A DNA stretch of 64,000 nucleotides from Terrimicrobiaceae bacterium (GTDB taxonomy: Bacteria; Verrucomicrobiota; Verrucomicrobiia; Chthoniobacterales; Terrimicrobiaceae), in NCBI GenBank assembly GCA_018402345.1, contig JAGYIV010000007.1, positions 62,001 through 126,000 on the forward strand. The letters are read 5' to 3'. The notes beneath the pieces are model-generated. The model had not been told where the DNA came from, made no database searches, and worked only from the letters and a program-made list of their open reading frames with translations. Made by a program: the position numbers and the translations under genes. Below, piece by piece: positions 1 through 9,807 of the stretch; position 1 is the stretch's first letter; each line of letters opens with the position of its first letter.

Positions 1-2
1 TC

Positions 3-2252
3 ATGGCGCGGATGGCGGCGCTTAATGGCGATCTTGAGACGGCGGGGGATTTCGGGGCGGTGGCTTGCGAGCTGGAGCCGGAGAATGCGGGGTTCGTTCG
101 GTTTTTGGCGGAAGTGTTTTTGCGACGGAAGGAACTCGAGCAGGCGGAGCAGTTGGCTCGCCGGGCGATGGAGTTGGAGCCGGAGTCTTCGGAGAGCTTG
201 GTCATGCTGGGGCGCGTGCTCGCGGAGAAGGGGGAGCAGGGGAATGCGCTGGGGGCGTTTGAAAAGGCCCTTCGGATCAAGAAAGACGATGCGGAGGCGA
301 TTTCGCATTATGCCATGGCCTTACAGAAATTCGACCGGGGGAAGGATGCGATTTCGCAGATTCGCAAGGCGTGCACGCTGGAGCCGGATTCCGTGGAGCA
401 TCAGACGAACTTTGCGACCTTGCTGGAGCAAAACAAACGCTACGTCGATGCGCTGGCAGCCTATGGCAAAGCGGCGCGGATGAATCCCGATGTGGGCTAT
501 ATTTGGTTCCGGCAGGGCAAGCTGTTGAACGGGCTGAAGCGCTACGCGGAGGCGATTCCGGTGCTGGAAAAGGCGGTGGCGTTGCCCGGTCAACTCGGGG
601 AGTTTTACTACGAGTTGGGGCTGGCTCTGCACATGTCGAAGCATTTTCCCGAGGCGCTGGCTCAGTATGAGAAGGCGCTGGAGCACGGGTTCGACTCCGC
701 GGCGTTGCAGTGCAATCGTGGCGTGATTTTCAAGGAACTGAGGCGGGGAGGGGACTCGATCATGGCGTTCCACACGGCGGTGAAGATGGACCCTTCGAAT
801 GTGTCGTATTTGAACAATCTCGGTGCGGCGGCGCTCGAGATCGGCTTGAACACGGAGGCGCTGGGGTGCTTCGAGGAGGCGGCGCGGCAGAATCCGAAGC
901 TCCCGACCGCGCAGAATAATATCGGCAACCTGCTCAAGGACCGCGCGCGGGGCATGGATGCGCTGCCGCACTATCGCAAGGCGATGGAACTGGATCCGGA
1001 GAACCACGACACGCAGAGCAACTATCTCCTCTGCCACATGTATCTCGCGGAGATGAATCCGCAGGCTGTCTTCGAGGAGCACCGGAAATGGGGGCTCACC
1101 AAGGCGAAAAAAACGCCGACGGCATTCAAGTTCAAGCCGCGTGCGCCGGGAGCCAAGCTCCGCGTGGGGTTTCTCTCGGCCGACCTGTGCCACCATCCGG
1201 TCGCGCATTTCATCGAGCCGCTCTTCCGCGAATACGACAAGGAGCGCTTCGAATTCATCGCGTATGGCGACCAACGGAAGTCCGACGATTTCTCGGCGCG
1301 TTTTGCAACGCAGGTCGATTTGTGGCGCGAGACATGCAGTCTGACCGACCAGGCGCTGGCCAAGAAAATCCATGAGGACAGGGTGGACATCCTGTTCGAA
1401 CTGTCGGGCCACACCGCCTACAACCGCCTCGGCGCGCTGGCGCTGAAGCCCGCGCCGCTCCAGGCGAGCTATCTCGGGTATCCCGGCACGACGGGTCTGC
1501 CGGCGATTGATTTCCGCATGACCGACACGCTGGTGGATCCGGCGGGCATGACGGAAAAATACCACACCGAGCGCCTGATCCGCCTGCCCCGTTGCGCGTG
1601 GTGCTACGAGCCCGATGCTGTGGCGCCGCCTGTCGGGCCGCTGCCGGCGCTGAGGAATGGCTACATCACATTCGGCTGCTTCAACAACATGGCGAAACTG
1701 AATCCCGCGCTGTTCGAGATGTGGGCGGAAATTTTGCTCCAGGTTCCAGGGTCGCACTTGCGGCTCAAGGCGCGCACGCTCACCGACGAGGGTGTAAGAA
1801 ACGAGTTGAAGGACTATTTCACCGCAAAGGGCATCGCTGCCGAGCGGCTCGATTTCTTCGGCCACACCCGGAAAATCCATGAGCATCTCGACCACTACCA
1901 CCAGGTCGATATCGCGCTCGACAGCTACCCCTACCACGGCACCACGACGACCTGTGAGGCCCTCTGGATGGGGTGCCCGGTGGTCACCCGCGCCGGTGCG
2001 GCCCATGTGTCGAGGGTCGGAGTCAGCCTGTTGACAGCCGTGGGGTTGGAGGAGTTCATCGGCGAAACCGGGGACGCCTATATCGCCAAGGCAGTGGCGC
2101 TGGCGGGCGACACTGGTCGCTTGGAAGGCCTGAGGAGCGGCATGCGCGAGAGGCTTCAAGCGTCCCCGCTGATGGATCAAAAAAGCTTCGCGCGCGAGTT
2201 CGAGGCCGCCTTGCTGGAGATGGCGCGATTGGGCGGCTTGGCGGCGAAGTGA
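3..2252 (+). CDS. TPR-repeat O-GlcNAc transferase-like (GT41/SPINDLY family) protein, possibly 5'-partial
   Basis: A protein of at least 749 residues. About the first 340 residues are tandem tetratricopeptide repeats with the usual pattern of conserved A, G, Y and P positions (for example repeated 'ALEPEN/ELDPEN'-like endings). From about residue 380 it matches the GT41 catalytic region: 'RVGFLSADLCHHPVAHF', then 'ELSGHTAYNRLG', 'QASYLGYPGTTG', 'FGCFNNMAKLNP' and 'GTTTTCEALWMGCPV', the UDP-sugar-binding end. Proteins of this family move GlcNAc or a related sugar from a nucleotide sugar to Ser/Thr of cytosolic proteins. The first ATG lies 3 bases into the window, so the true start may be upstream and more repeats may be missing. 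It stands alone here; the next gene is a transposase remnant on the other strand. The bacterial substrate is unknown; some bacterial relatives glycosylate flagellin, and this window does carry a flagellin gene about 51 kb away, but that link is speculative. Confidence 0.88.
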   Translation: MARMAALNGDLETAGDFGAVACELEPENAGFVRFLAEVFLRRKELEQAEQLARRAMELEPESSESLVMLGRVLAEKGEQGNALGAFEKALRIKKDDAEAISHYAMALQKFDRGKDAISQIRKACTLEPDSVEHQTNFATLLEQNKRYVDALAAYGKAARMNPDVGYIWFRQGKLLNGLKRYAEAIPVLEKAVALPGQLGEFYYELGLALHMSKHFPEALAQYEKALEHGFDSAALQCNRGVIFKELRRGGDSIMAFHTAVKMDPSNVSYLNNLGAAALEIGLNTEALGCFEEAARQNPKLPTAQNNIGNLLKDRARGMDALPHYRKAMELDPENHDTQSNYLLCHMYLAEMNPQAVFEEHRKWGLTKAKKTPTAFKFKPRAPGAKLRVGFLSADLCHHPVAHFIEPLFREYDKERFEFIAYGDQRKSDDFSARFATQVDLWRETCSLTDQALAKKIHEDRVDILFELSGHTAYNRLGALALKPAPLQASYLGYPGTTGLPAIDFRMTDTLVDPAGMTEKYHTERLIRLPRCAWCYEPDAVAPPVGPLPALRNGYITFGCFNNMAKLNPALFEMWAEILLQVPGSHLRLKARTLTDEGVRNELKDYFTAKGIAAERLDFFGHTRKIHEHLDHYHQVDIALDSYPYHGTTTTCEALWMGCPVVTRAGAAHVSRVGVSLLTAVGLEEFIGETGDAYIAKAVALAGDTGRLEGLRSGMRERLQASPLMDQKSFAREFEAALLEMARLGGLAAK

Positions 2253-2288
2253 ATGCGCGTCGCTCTGTGGATTTGTTCGGAAGTGGGT

Positions 2289-3005
2289 TTAGGCGTGAAG
2301 CTCCTGTTGCAGGAAGTGCATCGCTGTTTCTAATGTGCAGACGGGGGTGGTTTGGGCGATGTAGGTGTCTTCTGCGATGGGGGGGAGGTTGCGCAACATG
2401 CCGAGTTGATGCTTGAGCAGGAGTCCGGCGGGTGCGGGAAGATCCAGCTTGTCGAGAAAGCCCAGACCACGCTTGCCGAAGAGGTCTCTGCATTGAGGGA
2501 GGTGCAGGTTGTGCTGGGCGCCGAGAAGGCGATGGATGCGGTTGCGCACTCTGGTGCGTTGCCGAACGCAGAAGGAGCGCTGGTGGAGAACCTCCTTGCG
2601 CTGCCAAGCGGGCTTGGAAGGAATGTAAACTTCGCAGATCATTTCAGCACGCAGGAGCCTAGCGAGGATATGGGCATCGACCTTATCGTTTTTGACTTGG
2701 GATTCGGCGATGATGCGGGTCTTGAAGGCATCGGCGAGAATGATGTCTTTTTGTGCAAGATGGGGCTCGAGGAGTTCGTAGAGCCACGCCCAGTTCATGG
2801 TGGTCTCGAACACCACACGACAGCGGGGATGTCGCTGGATCAGGTGAATGAAGAGCTCCGGTGTGCTGTGATCGATGCGCCCCTTATCAAGGACGCGGTC
2901 TGCGGAATCGATCGCGCAAAAAACACTGTATCGCTTATGGAAGTCGATTCCGATAAAGGTTGTGTTGTTGTGGGATGTGGTTGGTTTGGTCATAAGACCG
3001 CCCAT
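2289..3005 (-). pseudogene. IS110-family transposase, C-terminally truncated
   Basis: 238 residues; the start may be the second Met at 2993. The N-terminal half is the DEDD RuvC-like catalytic domain of IS110 transposases: 'IGIDFHKRYSVFCAID' with the first Asp, 'VVFETTMNWAWLYELL' with the Glu, and 'AFKTRIIAESQVKNDKVDA' with the closing Asp pair, followed by the basic linker. Family members are normally about 300-400 residues and end in a Transposase_20 domain with a helix-hairpin-helix and a catalytic Ser. Here the protein stops soon after the linker, so that second domain is absent and the element should be immobile. No element ends were identified. Confidence 0.75.
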
Positions 3006-3083
3006 CCTACAACATCCATTTTATCAACTTCCAGAGCCCGATCCGCCCGCCGAGCCAGACAGGATCAAGCTTTCATGTCGGCT

Positions 3084-3098
3084 GACCCCTCTTGCGGG
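3084..3098. repeat. 15-bp direct repeat flanking vapBC, copy 1
   Basis: The string gacccctcttgcggg occurs here and again at 3864-3878, with similar surrounding bases (an upstream 'catgtc' and downstream 'cct.cc'). The pair brackets the vapBC module and lies next to the IS110 remnant. It could be the scar of an insertion or a chance short repeat. Confidence 0.4.
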
Positions 3099-3156
3099 CC
3101 CTTCCACCAAGGCTTGTCTCCCGCCCGTCAAGCTTGCGCCAGATTTCCGCCGTTCA

Positions 3157-3540
3157 CTATCTTACCAAATCCCGGTATTCCTCCAGAGTTTCAAAGTGCT
3201 TGTCTTTCGCCAATGTTTTCACTCCATGGCTAAATGCACACGCGGCAATCATTAAGTCACTTGAGGGAACCGGAGTTCCCTTGGCCCGACAGATGCGGGC
3301 AAGGCGAAATGAACGCTCCCAAACTTCTTCAGACATCGGCAAGCACCGCAAAACCGCGCTCAAATCCGTCAAGTCGTCTCGATCCTTTTTCGAGCCAGCT
3401 CCCATCCACAACTCCGCGATAACCACAGGACATAGAACCGCCGCCCCATCCAAAAGCAAACTACGGACTTTTTCCTTCATTTCTGCTTCCCCATCACGGC
3501 GGAGGTATTGAATCCAACTCGATGAATCGACCAGCGTCAT
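3157..3540 (-). CDS. vapC: VapC-type PIN-domain ribonuclease toxin
   Basis: 127 residues, the usual length for a PIN toxin. It starts 'MTLVDSSSWIQYLR', with the first metal-binding Asp, carries 'VIAELWMGA' with the conserved Glu about residue 43, and has 'PSSDLMIAACA' with the third acidic residue near position 94, then 'LAKDKHFETL'. PIN toxins cut RNA, often tRNA or rRNA, in a Mg-dependent way and are held inactive by the paired antitoxin. Its ATG overlaps the stop of the upstream antitoxin gene by 4 bp (3537-3540), so the two are translationally coupled. The function comes from family motifs and the operon arrangement. Confidence 0.88.
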   Translation of the reverse strand: MTLVDSSSWIQYLRRDGEAEMKEKVRSLLLDGAAVLCPVVIAELWMGAGSKKDRDDLTDLSAVLRCLPMSEEVWERSFRLARICRAKGTPVPSSDLMIAACAFSHGVKTLAKDKHFETLEEYRDLVR

Positions 3541-3749
3541 TCCGGTTTCTCCTGAAGGCGCAGGGTTTCTAAATCCACAGCTGTCATGAATGTTTCAGAA
3601 TTTCCCAATCTCATGGCTATCTCGCGCATTCGGCCACGCCTCGAGAAATCATCCAAGGCAGCCAGCACCGCAGCGCGTTTCGTCTTCACTCCAGCCAATC
3701 TCATTGCCTCACTCAGCAAACCGCTTGGAATATCCAAAGTCGTTTTCAT
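3537..3749 (-). CDS. vapB: VapB-type antitoxin
   Basis: 70 residues when started at the ATG at 3749 ('MKTTLDIPSGLLSEAMRL'), which fits the short antitoxin family better than the in-frame Met 10 codons upstream (3779). The 'TTLDIP..L..EA' opening and 'KTKRAAVLAALDDF' helix are typical of ribbon-helix-helix VapB proteins that bind their own promoter as a complex with the toxin. The C-terminal tail would wrap the PIN toxin. It is the first gene of the vapBC operon, and autoregulation is expected from the family. The sequence just upstream (3750-3790) is AT-rich and probably holds the promoter. Confidence 0.82.
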   Translation of the reverse strand: MKTTLDIPSGLLSEAMRLAGVKTKRAAVLAALDDFSRRGRMREIAMRLGNSETFMTAVDLETLRLQEKPE

Positions 3750-3863
3750 ATGGAAATAATCATACGATTTTAAATACAAATCAACCTAATCTTGACTTAC
3801 TCGCGCCTCGCTAAAGCTGGATGCGCCTGACCTCAAATTCCATGCATGTCAAAAATTAAATCC

Positions 3864-3878
3864 GACCCCTCTTGCGGG
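3864..3878. repeat. 15-bp direct repeat flanking vapBC, copy 2
   Basis: Identical to 3084-3098. It lies in the 500-bp gap between vapB and the MFS gene. Apart from this repeat and the palindromic element at 4254-4282, I see no supportable gene in 3790-4288; the short frames there have no recognisable motifs. Confidence 0.4.
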
Positions 3879-4253
3879 TCCTGCCGTGTGTTTGCGGGGA
3901 TAACAATGCGTGGGCTGGGTTGCGCCGTATAGGAACGCCGAGGTCCGCCTCGGCCCGAACGGAAATCCGATTGCGGCAGACTTTGCAGGCTTTGGTTTCC
4001 AGGGGGGGAGTTTCGAGCGAAGAGCCGGATTTCGGCTGCAGTCCATCGCATTGAAGTTTGTCTTCGAAAAAAACGACAATACACGGTCCCGTGGCGCGAC
4101 GCAGCCGATGGGATGGGGCGCGGAGGAATTGAATGACGGATCGCCGGACAGCTGCGGAATGAGAAGCAGTGAGAAGGAGTAGTTTTTCTGATTTTAAGCC
4201 ATAGAAATCATTGGATTGCATTTTTTATGCCGACCGGGTAGGGGGAAACCGTA

Positions 4254-4282
4254 AACTTTTTGGCCGATCGGCCAAAAAAGTT
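4254..4282. repeat. Dispersed palindromic element, copy 1
   Basis: The core tggccgatcggcca (4261-4274) is a perfect 14-bp palindrome flanked by T and A runs, then aagtttac/gttgcgg-type arms. The right half is identical over about 24 bp to the copy at 41301-41340. It begins a few bases beyond the stop of the MFS gene. Other copies are near 34571 and 54360. Confidence 0.75.
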
Positions 4283-4288
4283 GCGGGA

Positions 4289-5724
4289 TTATTTTTTTTG
4301 GCGGGGCTTGTTTCGGAAGGGGGTGAGGTTGGCGAAGAGTTCGAGGCCTTGGAGGAGCATGGCTTGGCGGACGGAGCGGAAGGCGCCGGGGAGGGTTTGG
4401 CGGGTGGTGCGGCCGGGTTCGGGGATGGCGAGGAGGATGAGGAGTCCGGCGAGGAAGCCAATCGATTTGATGGCGAAGCCGAGGTGGTAGATGCCGATGC
4501 CGCCGCCTTGCCGGGTGACGAATGTTTCCAGGAGGAAGCCGGAGAGGATGGGGGCGACCGCCATGGCGGCGGAGGTGACGGCGAGTTGGAGGCCCACGGC
4601 GGCAGCGCCGCTTTTGAGGGCACGAGGTTGAGCAGGAGGTTGAAGCTGCCCATGAAGAAGGAGACGGCAAAAAAGCCTCCCCACAAAAACATGGGGTAGA
4701 GGAGCCAGGAATTTCCGGGAACGAGAACAGCCCACAGGATGTTTGAGATTTCCCACAAGGCACTGCCGATGGCGATGACGGGGATCGCGCCGGCGAGGTC
4801 GGTCACGCGCCCCCAATAGGTCCAGCCCAACACGCCGCTCACGGTGCCGATGGCTGTGAGAAAGGCAAAGGCGCCGGGATCGAGATGGAGTTCCTCGAAG
4901 GCGAACACGGCGGTGAATGGTCCGGTGAAGGCCATCCAGAAATTCATCCAGGCGGAGAAGAGGATGAATGGCACGAGTCCCGGAGTGGCGCGGCATTCGG
5001 CGAGCGAGTGGTGGAGCGGCGGGGCGGCGAGCGGCGAGTTGTCATGCCGGGTGCGGATGCCGTGCTGCCAGAGCAGGCTGAATGCGCGGCATGCCACCAT
5101 GACGGCGAGGATACCGAGATACGGGACCAGCGAGCTTTTTTGAGCCTCGAGCCAGGCCACGGATAACAAAAGAAAGCCGAGGGTCGCGGCGCTGATGAGC
5201 GAGTTGCGCTTGCCGAGGTAGGCACCGCGCAGCCTGCGGGGAACCCACTCGCGAATCCAGACGGTCCAGCCCACGGTATGGAATGCCCCGCTGGCGCTGG
5301 CGAGGGCGAAAAACACGCCGAAGAACATGGCGGTGGCGGCGGGATCGTTCTTCGGCAGGAACGGGAGCGAGGCGACGAGCATGGCCCAGAGCCCGACATT
5401 CAGCCATCCCATGCCGAGCGCGAGATCTTTCGATGTGACAAGCCGCGCCAAGGCGGGGAGGGCGAGCACCTGCAGGGCGTTCGCCCAAGAGGGAAGTGAA
5501 ACGATCCAGCCGAAGGCGGATTTGTCGATGCCGAACCACTGCGTGAGAAGGGCTGCGAGGAGGAATCCCCCGGGAATCGACACCACGGTGAAGGGGGTTG
5601 AAAACAGTCCCTCAATCAGGCCCGTGCGGAGGTTGCTGCGGGAGTTGGTGGCGGGGGCGATTGCGGGATAGTTTGTATTTGGCCGGTGATGCATGGGCTG
5701 TGCCTCGCGTGATTTCATTTTCAC
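4289..5724 (-). CDS. MFS transporter, interrupted by one frameshift
   Basis: A major-facilitator membrane protein of about 478 residues once one frameshift is allowed. The first frame, from 5724, gives a run of hydrophobic segments including 'GLIEGLFSTPFTVVSIPGG', 'GAFHTVGWTVWIREWVP' and 'RGAYLGKRNSLISAATLGF'. At the TTTT run at 4612-4615 it shifts into nonsense rich in Ser and Pro. The adjacent frame continues the protein sensibly ('SGAAAVGLQLAVTSAAMAVA', 'GFAIKSIGFLAGLLILLAIP') to a stop at 4289. One extra A in the coding-strand A run restores a single protein. It probably imports sugars or glycan breakdown products, as judged from the neighbouring GH38 and LacI genes, but the substrate is unknown. 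It is divergent from the mannosidase gene. Confidence 0.75.
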
Positions 5725-5799
5725 AAGGTATTTCCAAGGAAAAATGCTGGTCAGCCCATCAAACAGACTCTTGACGAGAGCCTCCGTGTTGAATTATAA

Positions 5800-5817
5800 A
5801 TACAAAGCATTGCACAT
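5800..5817. promoter_or_regulatory. Putative LacI-family operator upstream of the GH38 gene
   Basis: The sequence atacaaagcattgcacat, 43 bp before the GH38 start, closely matches atacaaagctttgcattt at 10795-10812, just after the lacI-type gene and before the symporter. Both are near-palindromes around a GC centre, the form LacI proteins favour. It also lies in the divergent MFS/GH38 promoter region. The regulator assignment is inference. Confidence 0.5.
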
Positions 5818-5860
5818 TTTCTGCCCAGTCAAGTTTCGTCCCCCCACTTTTTGAATTTCT

Positions 5861-8728
5861 ATGAGTGATACCAACTACAACATGCACCTGATCCTGAACA
5901 CGCACTGGGATCGGGAATACCGGTGGAGTTTCCGCGAGACGCAGGCGAGGCTTCTTGAGGCGGGGGATATTCTTCTGGATGCGATGGAGAAGGACCCGCG
6001 GTTCGCCTATTTCCATCCCGACGCCCAGTCGTCGTTTTTGGAGGACTACTTGGAGTTCCGCCCCGAGCGGCGGGCGCTGGTCGAGAAGTTGGTAAAGGAA
6101 AAACGTCTGCACGCCGGGCCGTGGTATACGCTGCCGGCGGAGTTTTTGGTGAGCGGCGAGGCGCTTGTGCGGAACCTCCTTCTCGGGCACCGCATCGCGG
6201 AGTCGCTGGGGGGGGTGATGAAGTGCGCCTACAATATTTTCAGCTGGGGGCAGGTGTCGCAGTTGCCTCAGATTTACCGTCAGTTCGGCATGGACACGAT
6301 TTTGTTCTACCGCGGGATCGACCAGTCGAACATCGACAAGCTCGAGTTCTGGTGGGACGCGCCGGACGGGTTCGCGCGCGATGGGGTTCACCTTCGGATC
6401 CTTCCACCGCCTGAATTTCTGGATCTATGTTTACAACCCCTACATCCGCGCCACGGGCGGCGCGAGCAGCCTGCCGACAGGTGACTACGATCTGGAATCG
6501 ATCCAGCAGAACGGGGGTGTGATCGCCCGACTTGCCGACACCTACAGCACCGACGACATGAATTACCATGTCCTGCGGCAGCCGATCATGAAGAGCATGG
6601 AGTCGGCATTGAAGGGCATGGAAACCCTGCGCGACACGGTGAAGGACAAGTGCTCCACCAAACATTTGCTATTCTATCAGGGCTTCGACCAGGAGAACCC
6701 CGACCCGCACATTCCTGATCTCGTCGAAGAGATCAACAAGCGCATCGACTATGGCAAGATCACCATCAGCAGCCTGCCGGAGGTGGTGCAAACGATCCGC
6801 AAGGAAATGGAGGAGTCTGGAGCCGACAAAAACCTGCTTCGTTTCGAGGGCGAGATGTTGAGTGTCGAGACGAAGGCCGACGCGTTCGCGCCGCTCTATA
6901 TCGGCGTCTTCTCGGCTCGTATGCCGCTCAAGTTGCAGAATGCCGATTGTCAGCACCGGCTGGAAAAATGGGCCGAGCCGACCTCCGCCTGGCAGCTCCT
7001 GCAAGGCAAGTCCTATCCCGAGACGCTGCTTCGCTCGGCATGGAAGGAGATTTTGCAGAACCAACAGCACGACGGCATCGGCGGATGCCATATCGACCGG
7101 GTGCAACTGGCCATGGAGGAGCGCTACCGCAGCGCCAACGACATCAGCGAATGCGTGACCCGCGACAATCTGAAGGACCTCGTGACGCGCATCGATTACT
7201 CCGCTGTGGGCAGTCATGAATTGGGAGTGACGGTGTTCAACAGCACCTCCGCGCCTCGCAGCGAAGTGGTCGAGGTGGCGGTGGATATCCCGATCGCATG
7301 GGGATTGCGGAATTACGGCCCTTACAAAAAGCCGCTCATGGTCGAAGTGTTCGACGCCGCTGGCAACTCAGTCCGCTCTCAGGTGCTGGGAACAGAGGAC
7401 GACACGTTCTACGCGTATCTAAAATACGGCAACGCCATCAATGTCGAGGCCACGCGGCTTCGTGTTGCCATCCCAGTGGAGGTCCCTGCATTTGGCTACA
7501 GCACTTATCGCGTGGTGCCGAAGCAGGCGGCGTCGCGCCGGTGGACAACATCAGCCCCTCCGTGAACGTGCTCGAAAATGAATTCCTGCGCGCCGAGGTG
7601 CTGGCGGACGGCACGGTGACGCTCACCGACAAATCGACCGGACAGGTTTACAAGGGACTCAATGCCTTCGAGGACGAGGGCGAATGCGGCGGGCCGCTGG
7701 TGCACTACCGCACGAATGCCGATGCCTGCTACACCACCTTCGGCCAACCGGCGGCAGTCGCTCTTGTGTCCAACGGGCCGATGACCGCCACCTACAGGGT
7801 CGAGCGGGACTGGGAGTTGCCGGAGGGGCTCGAGCAGGAACTCAAAATCCATGTGCCGCACGGCTCCGAGTGGATCGACAACGGCGCGATGCGCCGCTCC
7901 ACGCGCAAGTCGGTGGTGCGGCTTGTCACGGAAATCACCCTCCGGCAGGGAAGCCGCCGATTGGATTTTGTCACGACTGTGGACAACCGCTGCCAGGATC
8001 ACCGTCTGCGCGTGCTTTTCCCGACGGGTCTGGAAAAGGCCACGCATTGCCATGTGGACAGCGCGTTCGATGTGGTGAAACGCCCGATCTCGATTCCGGA
8101 TTCCACCGGTTGGTATGAAGAGGCGGCGCGCACGTTGCCGACGCTTTCCTTTGTCGATGTGGCCGACGGCAAAAATGGTCTCGCTGTGCTGCACTATGGC
8201 TTCTCGGAATACGAGGTGCAGGACAATGCTGACCGTTCCATCGCACTCACCATGCTGCGTTGCTTCGGCACGGCGGGAAACCCGACCGAGACGCATGTCT
8301 TCCAAGCGCTGGCCCAGTGCCAAGGAAAGCATGTCTTCCGCTATGCGGTGATGCCGCATGCAGGGGATTGGCAAAGTGGCGGGGTTCCGCAGGCGGCGGG
8401 CGCCTACACCAGCCCGCTCCGCGCGATCGTGGCCACCATGCACGACGGGGAACTGCCGCCGGTGAGCAGTTTTATTTCCTTCGACAATCCCGGATTCATC
8501 GTCACTGCCTTGAAGAAGGCGGAGCATGAAAACGCCGTTGTTGTGCGAGGCTACAATCCCGCGCCGGAGGGCATCGAAGTGGGCATGACCGTGCCCGGCA
8601 ACACCGCATCGGTCACGCGCATCACTCTTGAGGAAAAACCGCTCGGCGATCTGACGCTGGCAAAGAACAAAGCAGCATTCACCGTCGGCAAGGGTGAGAT
8701 CGTGTCGCTGTTGATCAAGACCAAGTGA
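5861..8728 (+). CDS. GH38 alpha-mannosidase-like protein with two frameshifts
   Basis: About 955 residues across three frames: 5861 to about 6371, 6372 to about 7533, then on to 8728. Removing one base at 6371-6372 and adding one near 7533 gives a continuous protein. The N-terminus has the GH38 zinc motif 'LNTHWDREYRW' (His15, Asp17). The middle has 'NQQHDGIGGCHID', the usual second zinc-His region. The C-terminal half is the GH38 beta-sandwich ('LENEFLRAEVLADGTVTL'). No signal peptide is present, so it would act in the cytoplasm on imported oligosaccharides. One oddity: the motif normally written D-x-F-G-x-x-x-Q-L-P-Q, whose Asp is the catalytic nucleophile and a zinc ligand, reads 'FSWGQVSQLPQ', with Phe at residue 127. 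With the frameshifts this suggests decay or a changed activity. The HAD gene follows with a GTGA overlap. Confidence 0.82.
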
Positions 8729-9708
8729 GCGATCTTTTTCCAAACCTTGGCGCGGACGCGCAGGAGCTTGGTCTCATGCGGATCGAGCGGACATCCGACG
8801 ACCGCTTTGTGGCTGGCGCGGGCGGGGTAAATGCCATCGCGCGCACCAGCGACGGAGTGGTCGAGTTTGTCGGGTTCGACAGTCATACGCTGGCGCATGT
8901 GCGCTCCAGCATGGGCTACCCAGCTTATTATCCTGTGCCGTCAATCCACCATGACAAGCCGCTGCAAGCTGTGCTTATGGACCTCGACGGCACCACGGTG
9001 CATAGCGAGGAGTTTTGGATTTGGATCATCCAGCAAAGCACCGCCAGCCTGCTCGGGAATCCCAAGTTCGAACTCGAGGAAGCCGACCTGCCGCATGTGT
9101 CCGGCCACAGTGTGTCCGAGCACTTGCACTATTGCCTTTCGAAATACTGTCCCGACAAGACGGTCGAGGAGGCGAGGGGATACTATTTCGAGCACACGCA
9201 CCGCGAACTCGCGGCGATCATGGCTGGGGGAGGGCGTCCCGGCGCATTCACGCCCGCGCCGGGGTTGAAAGACTTTCTCCTCGAGCTCAAGGCGAGGGGG
9301 CTTCGCATCGGCCTTGTCACGAGCGGCCTTTATGAGAAGGCGTATCCAGAGATTCTCTCGGCTTTCCGGGATCTTGACATGGGGGATCCGGCGGAATTTT
9401 ACGATGCGATCATCACGGCCGGATTTCCGATGCGGGGCGGGCAGGCCGGCACGCTGGGCGAGTTGTCTCCGAAGCCCCATCCCTGGCTCTACGCCGAGGC
9501 CGCCCGCGTGGGGCTTGGAATCCCTTTCGGAGACCGCGCCGGGGTGGCGGGGATCGAGGACAGCGCGGCCGGGGTGTGTTCGATCCGGTTGGCCGGATTC
9601 ACCCCCATCGGGTTGCAAGGGGGAAACATCGTCTCCGGGGGTGCCGCCGGTCTGTGCCATTCCCTCTATGCCGATCTCCAAAGCGTGCGGGACGCATTGT
9701 TCGCTTAA
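8725..9708 (+). CDS. HAD-superfamily phosphatase/phosphoglucomutase-like hydrolase
   Basis: 327 residues if started at the GTG that overlaps the GH38 stop (GTGA). From about residue 82 it is a HAD fold: 'LMDLDGTTVHSEEF' (motif I nucleophile Asp), 'IGLVTSGLY' (motif II), 'SPKPHPWLY' with the motif III Lys, and 'AGIEDSAAGV' (motif IV). That set resembles beta-phosphoglucomutase-like sugar-phosphate enzymes with a helical cap between motifs I and II. The first 80 or so residues are extra and not recognised. Position directly after the mannosidase suggests a role in handling the released sugar phosphate. The exact substrate is unknown. Confidence 0.78.
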   Translation: MSDLFPNLGADAQELGLMRIERTSDDRFVAGAGGVNAIARTSDGVVEFVGFDSHTLAHVRSSMGYPAYYPVPSIHHDKPLQAVLMDLDGTTVHSEEFWIWIIQQSTASLLGNPKFELEEADLPHVSGHSVSEHLHYCLSKYCPDKTVEEARGYYFEHTHRELAAIMAGGGRPGAFTPAPGLKDFLLELKARGLRIGLVTSGLYEKAYPEILSAFRDLDMGDPAEFYDAIITAGFPMRGGQAGTLGELSPKPHPWLYAEAARVGLGIPFGDRAGVAGIEDSAAGVCSIRLAGFTPIGLQGGNIVSGGAAGLCHSLYADLQSVRDALFA

Positions 9709-9807
9709 AAGCGCAAAGGATGCGAAAAATCCCTCTCCAGGTGCCAAATCGGAAGCCTTTGAAATTTCTATTGCTTTGGCTCCTCGTTTATTGAAATCCT
9801 CACTTAA

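Noticed and set aside
3856-4221. 121-codon minus-strand frame between vapB and the MFS gene
   Set aside because: No motifs, no plausible start signal and overlapping alternative frames of similar length.
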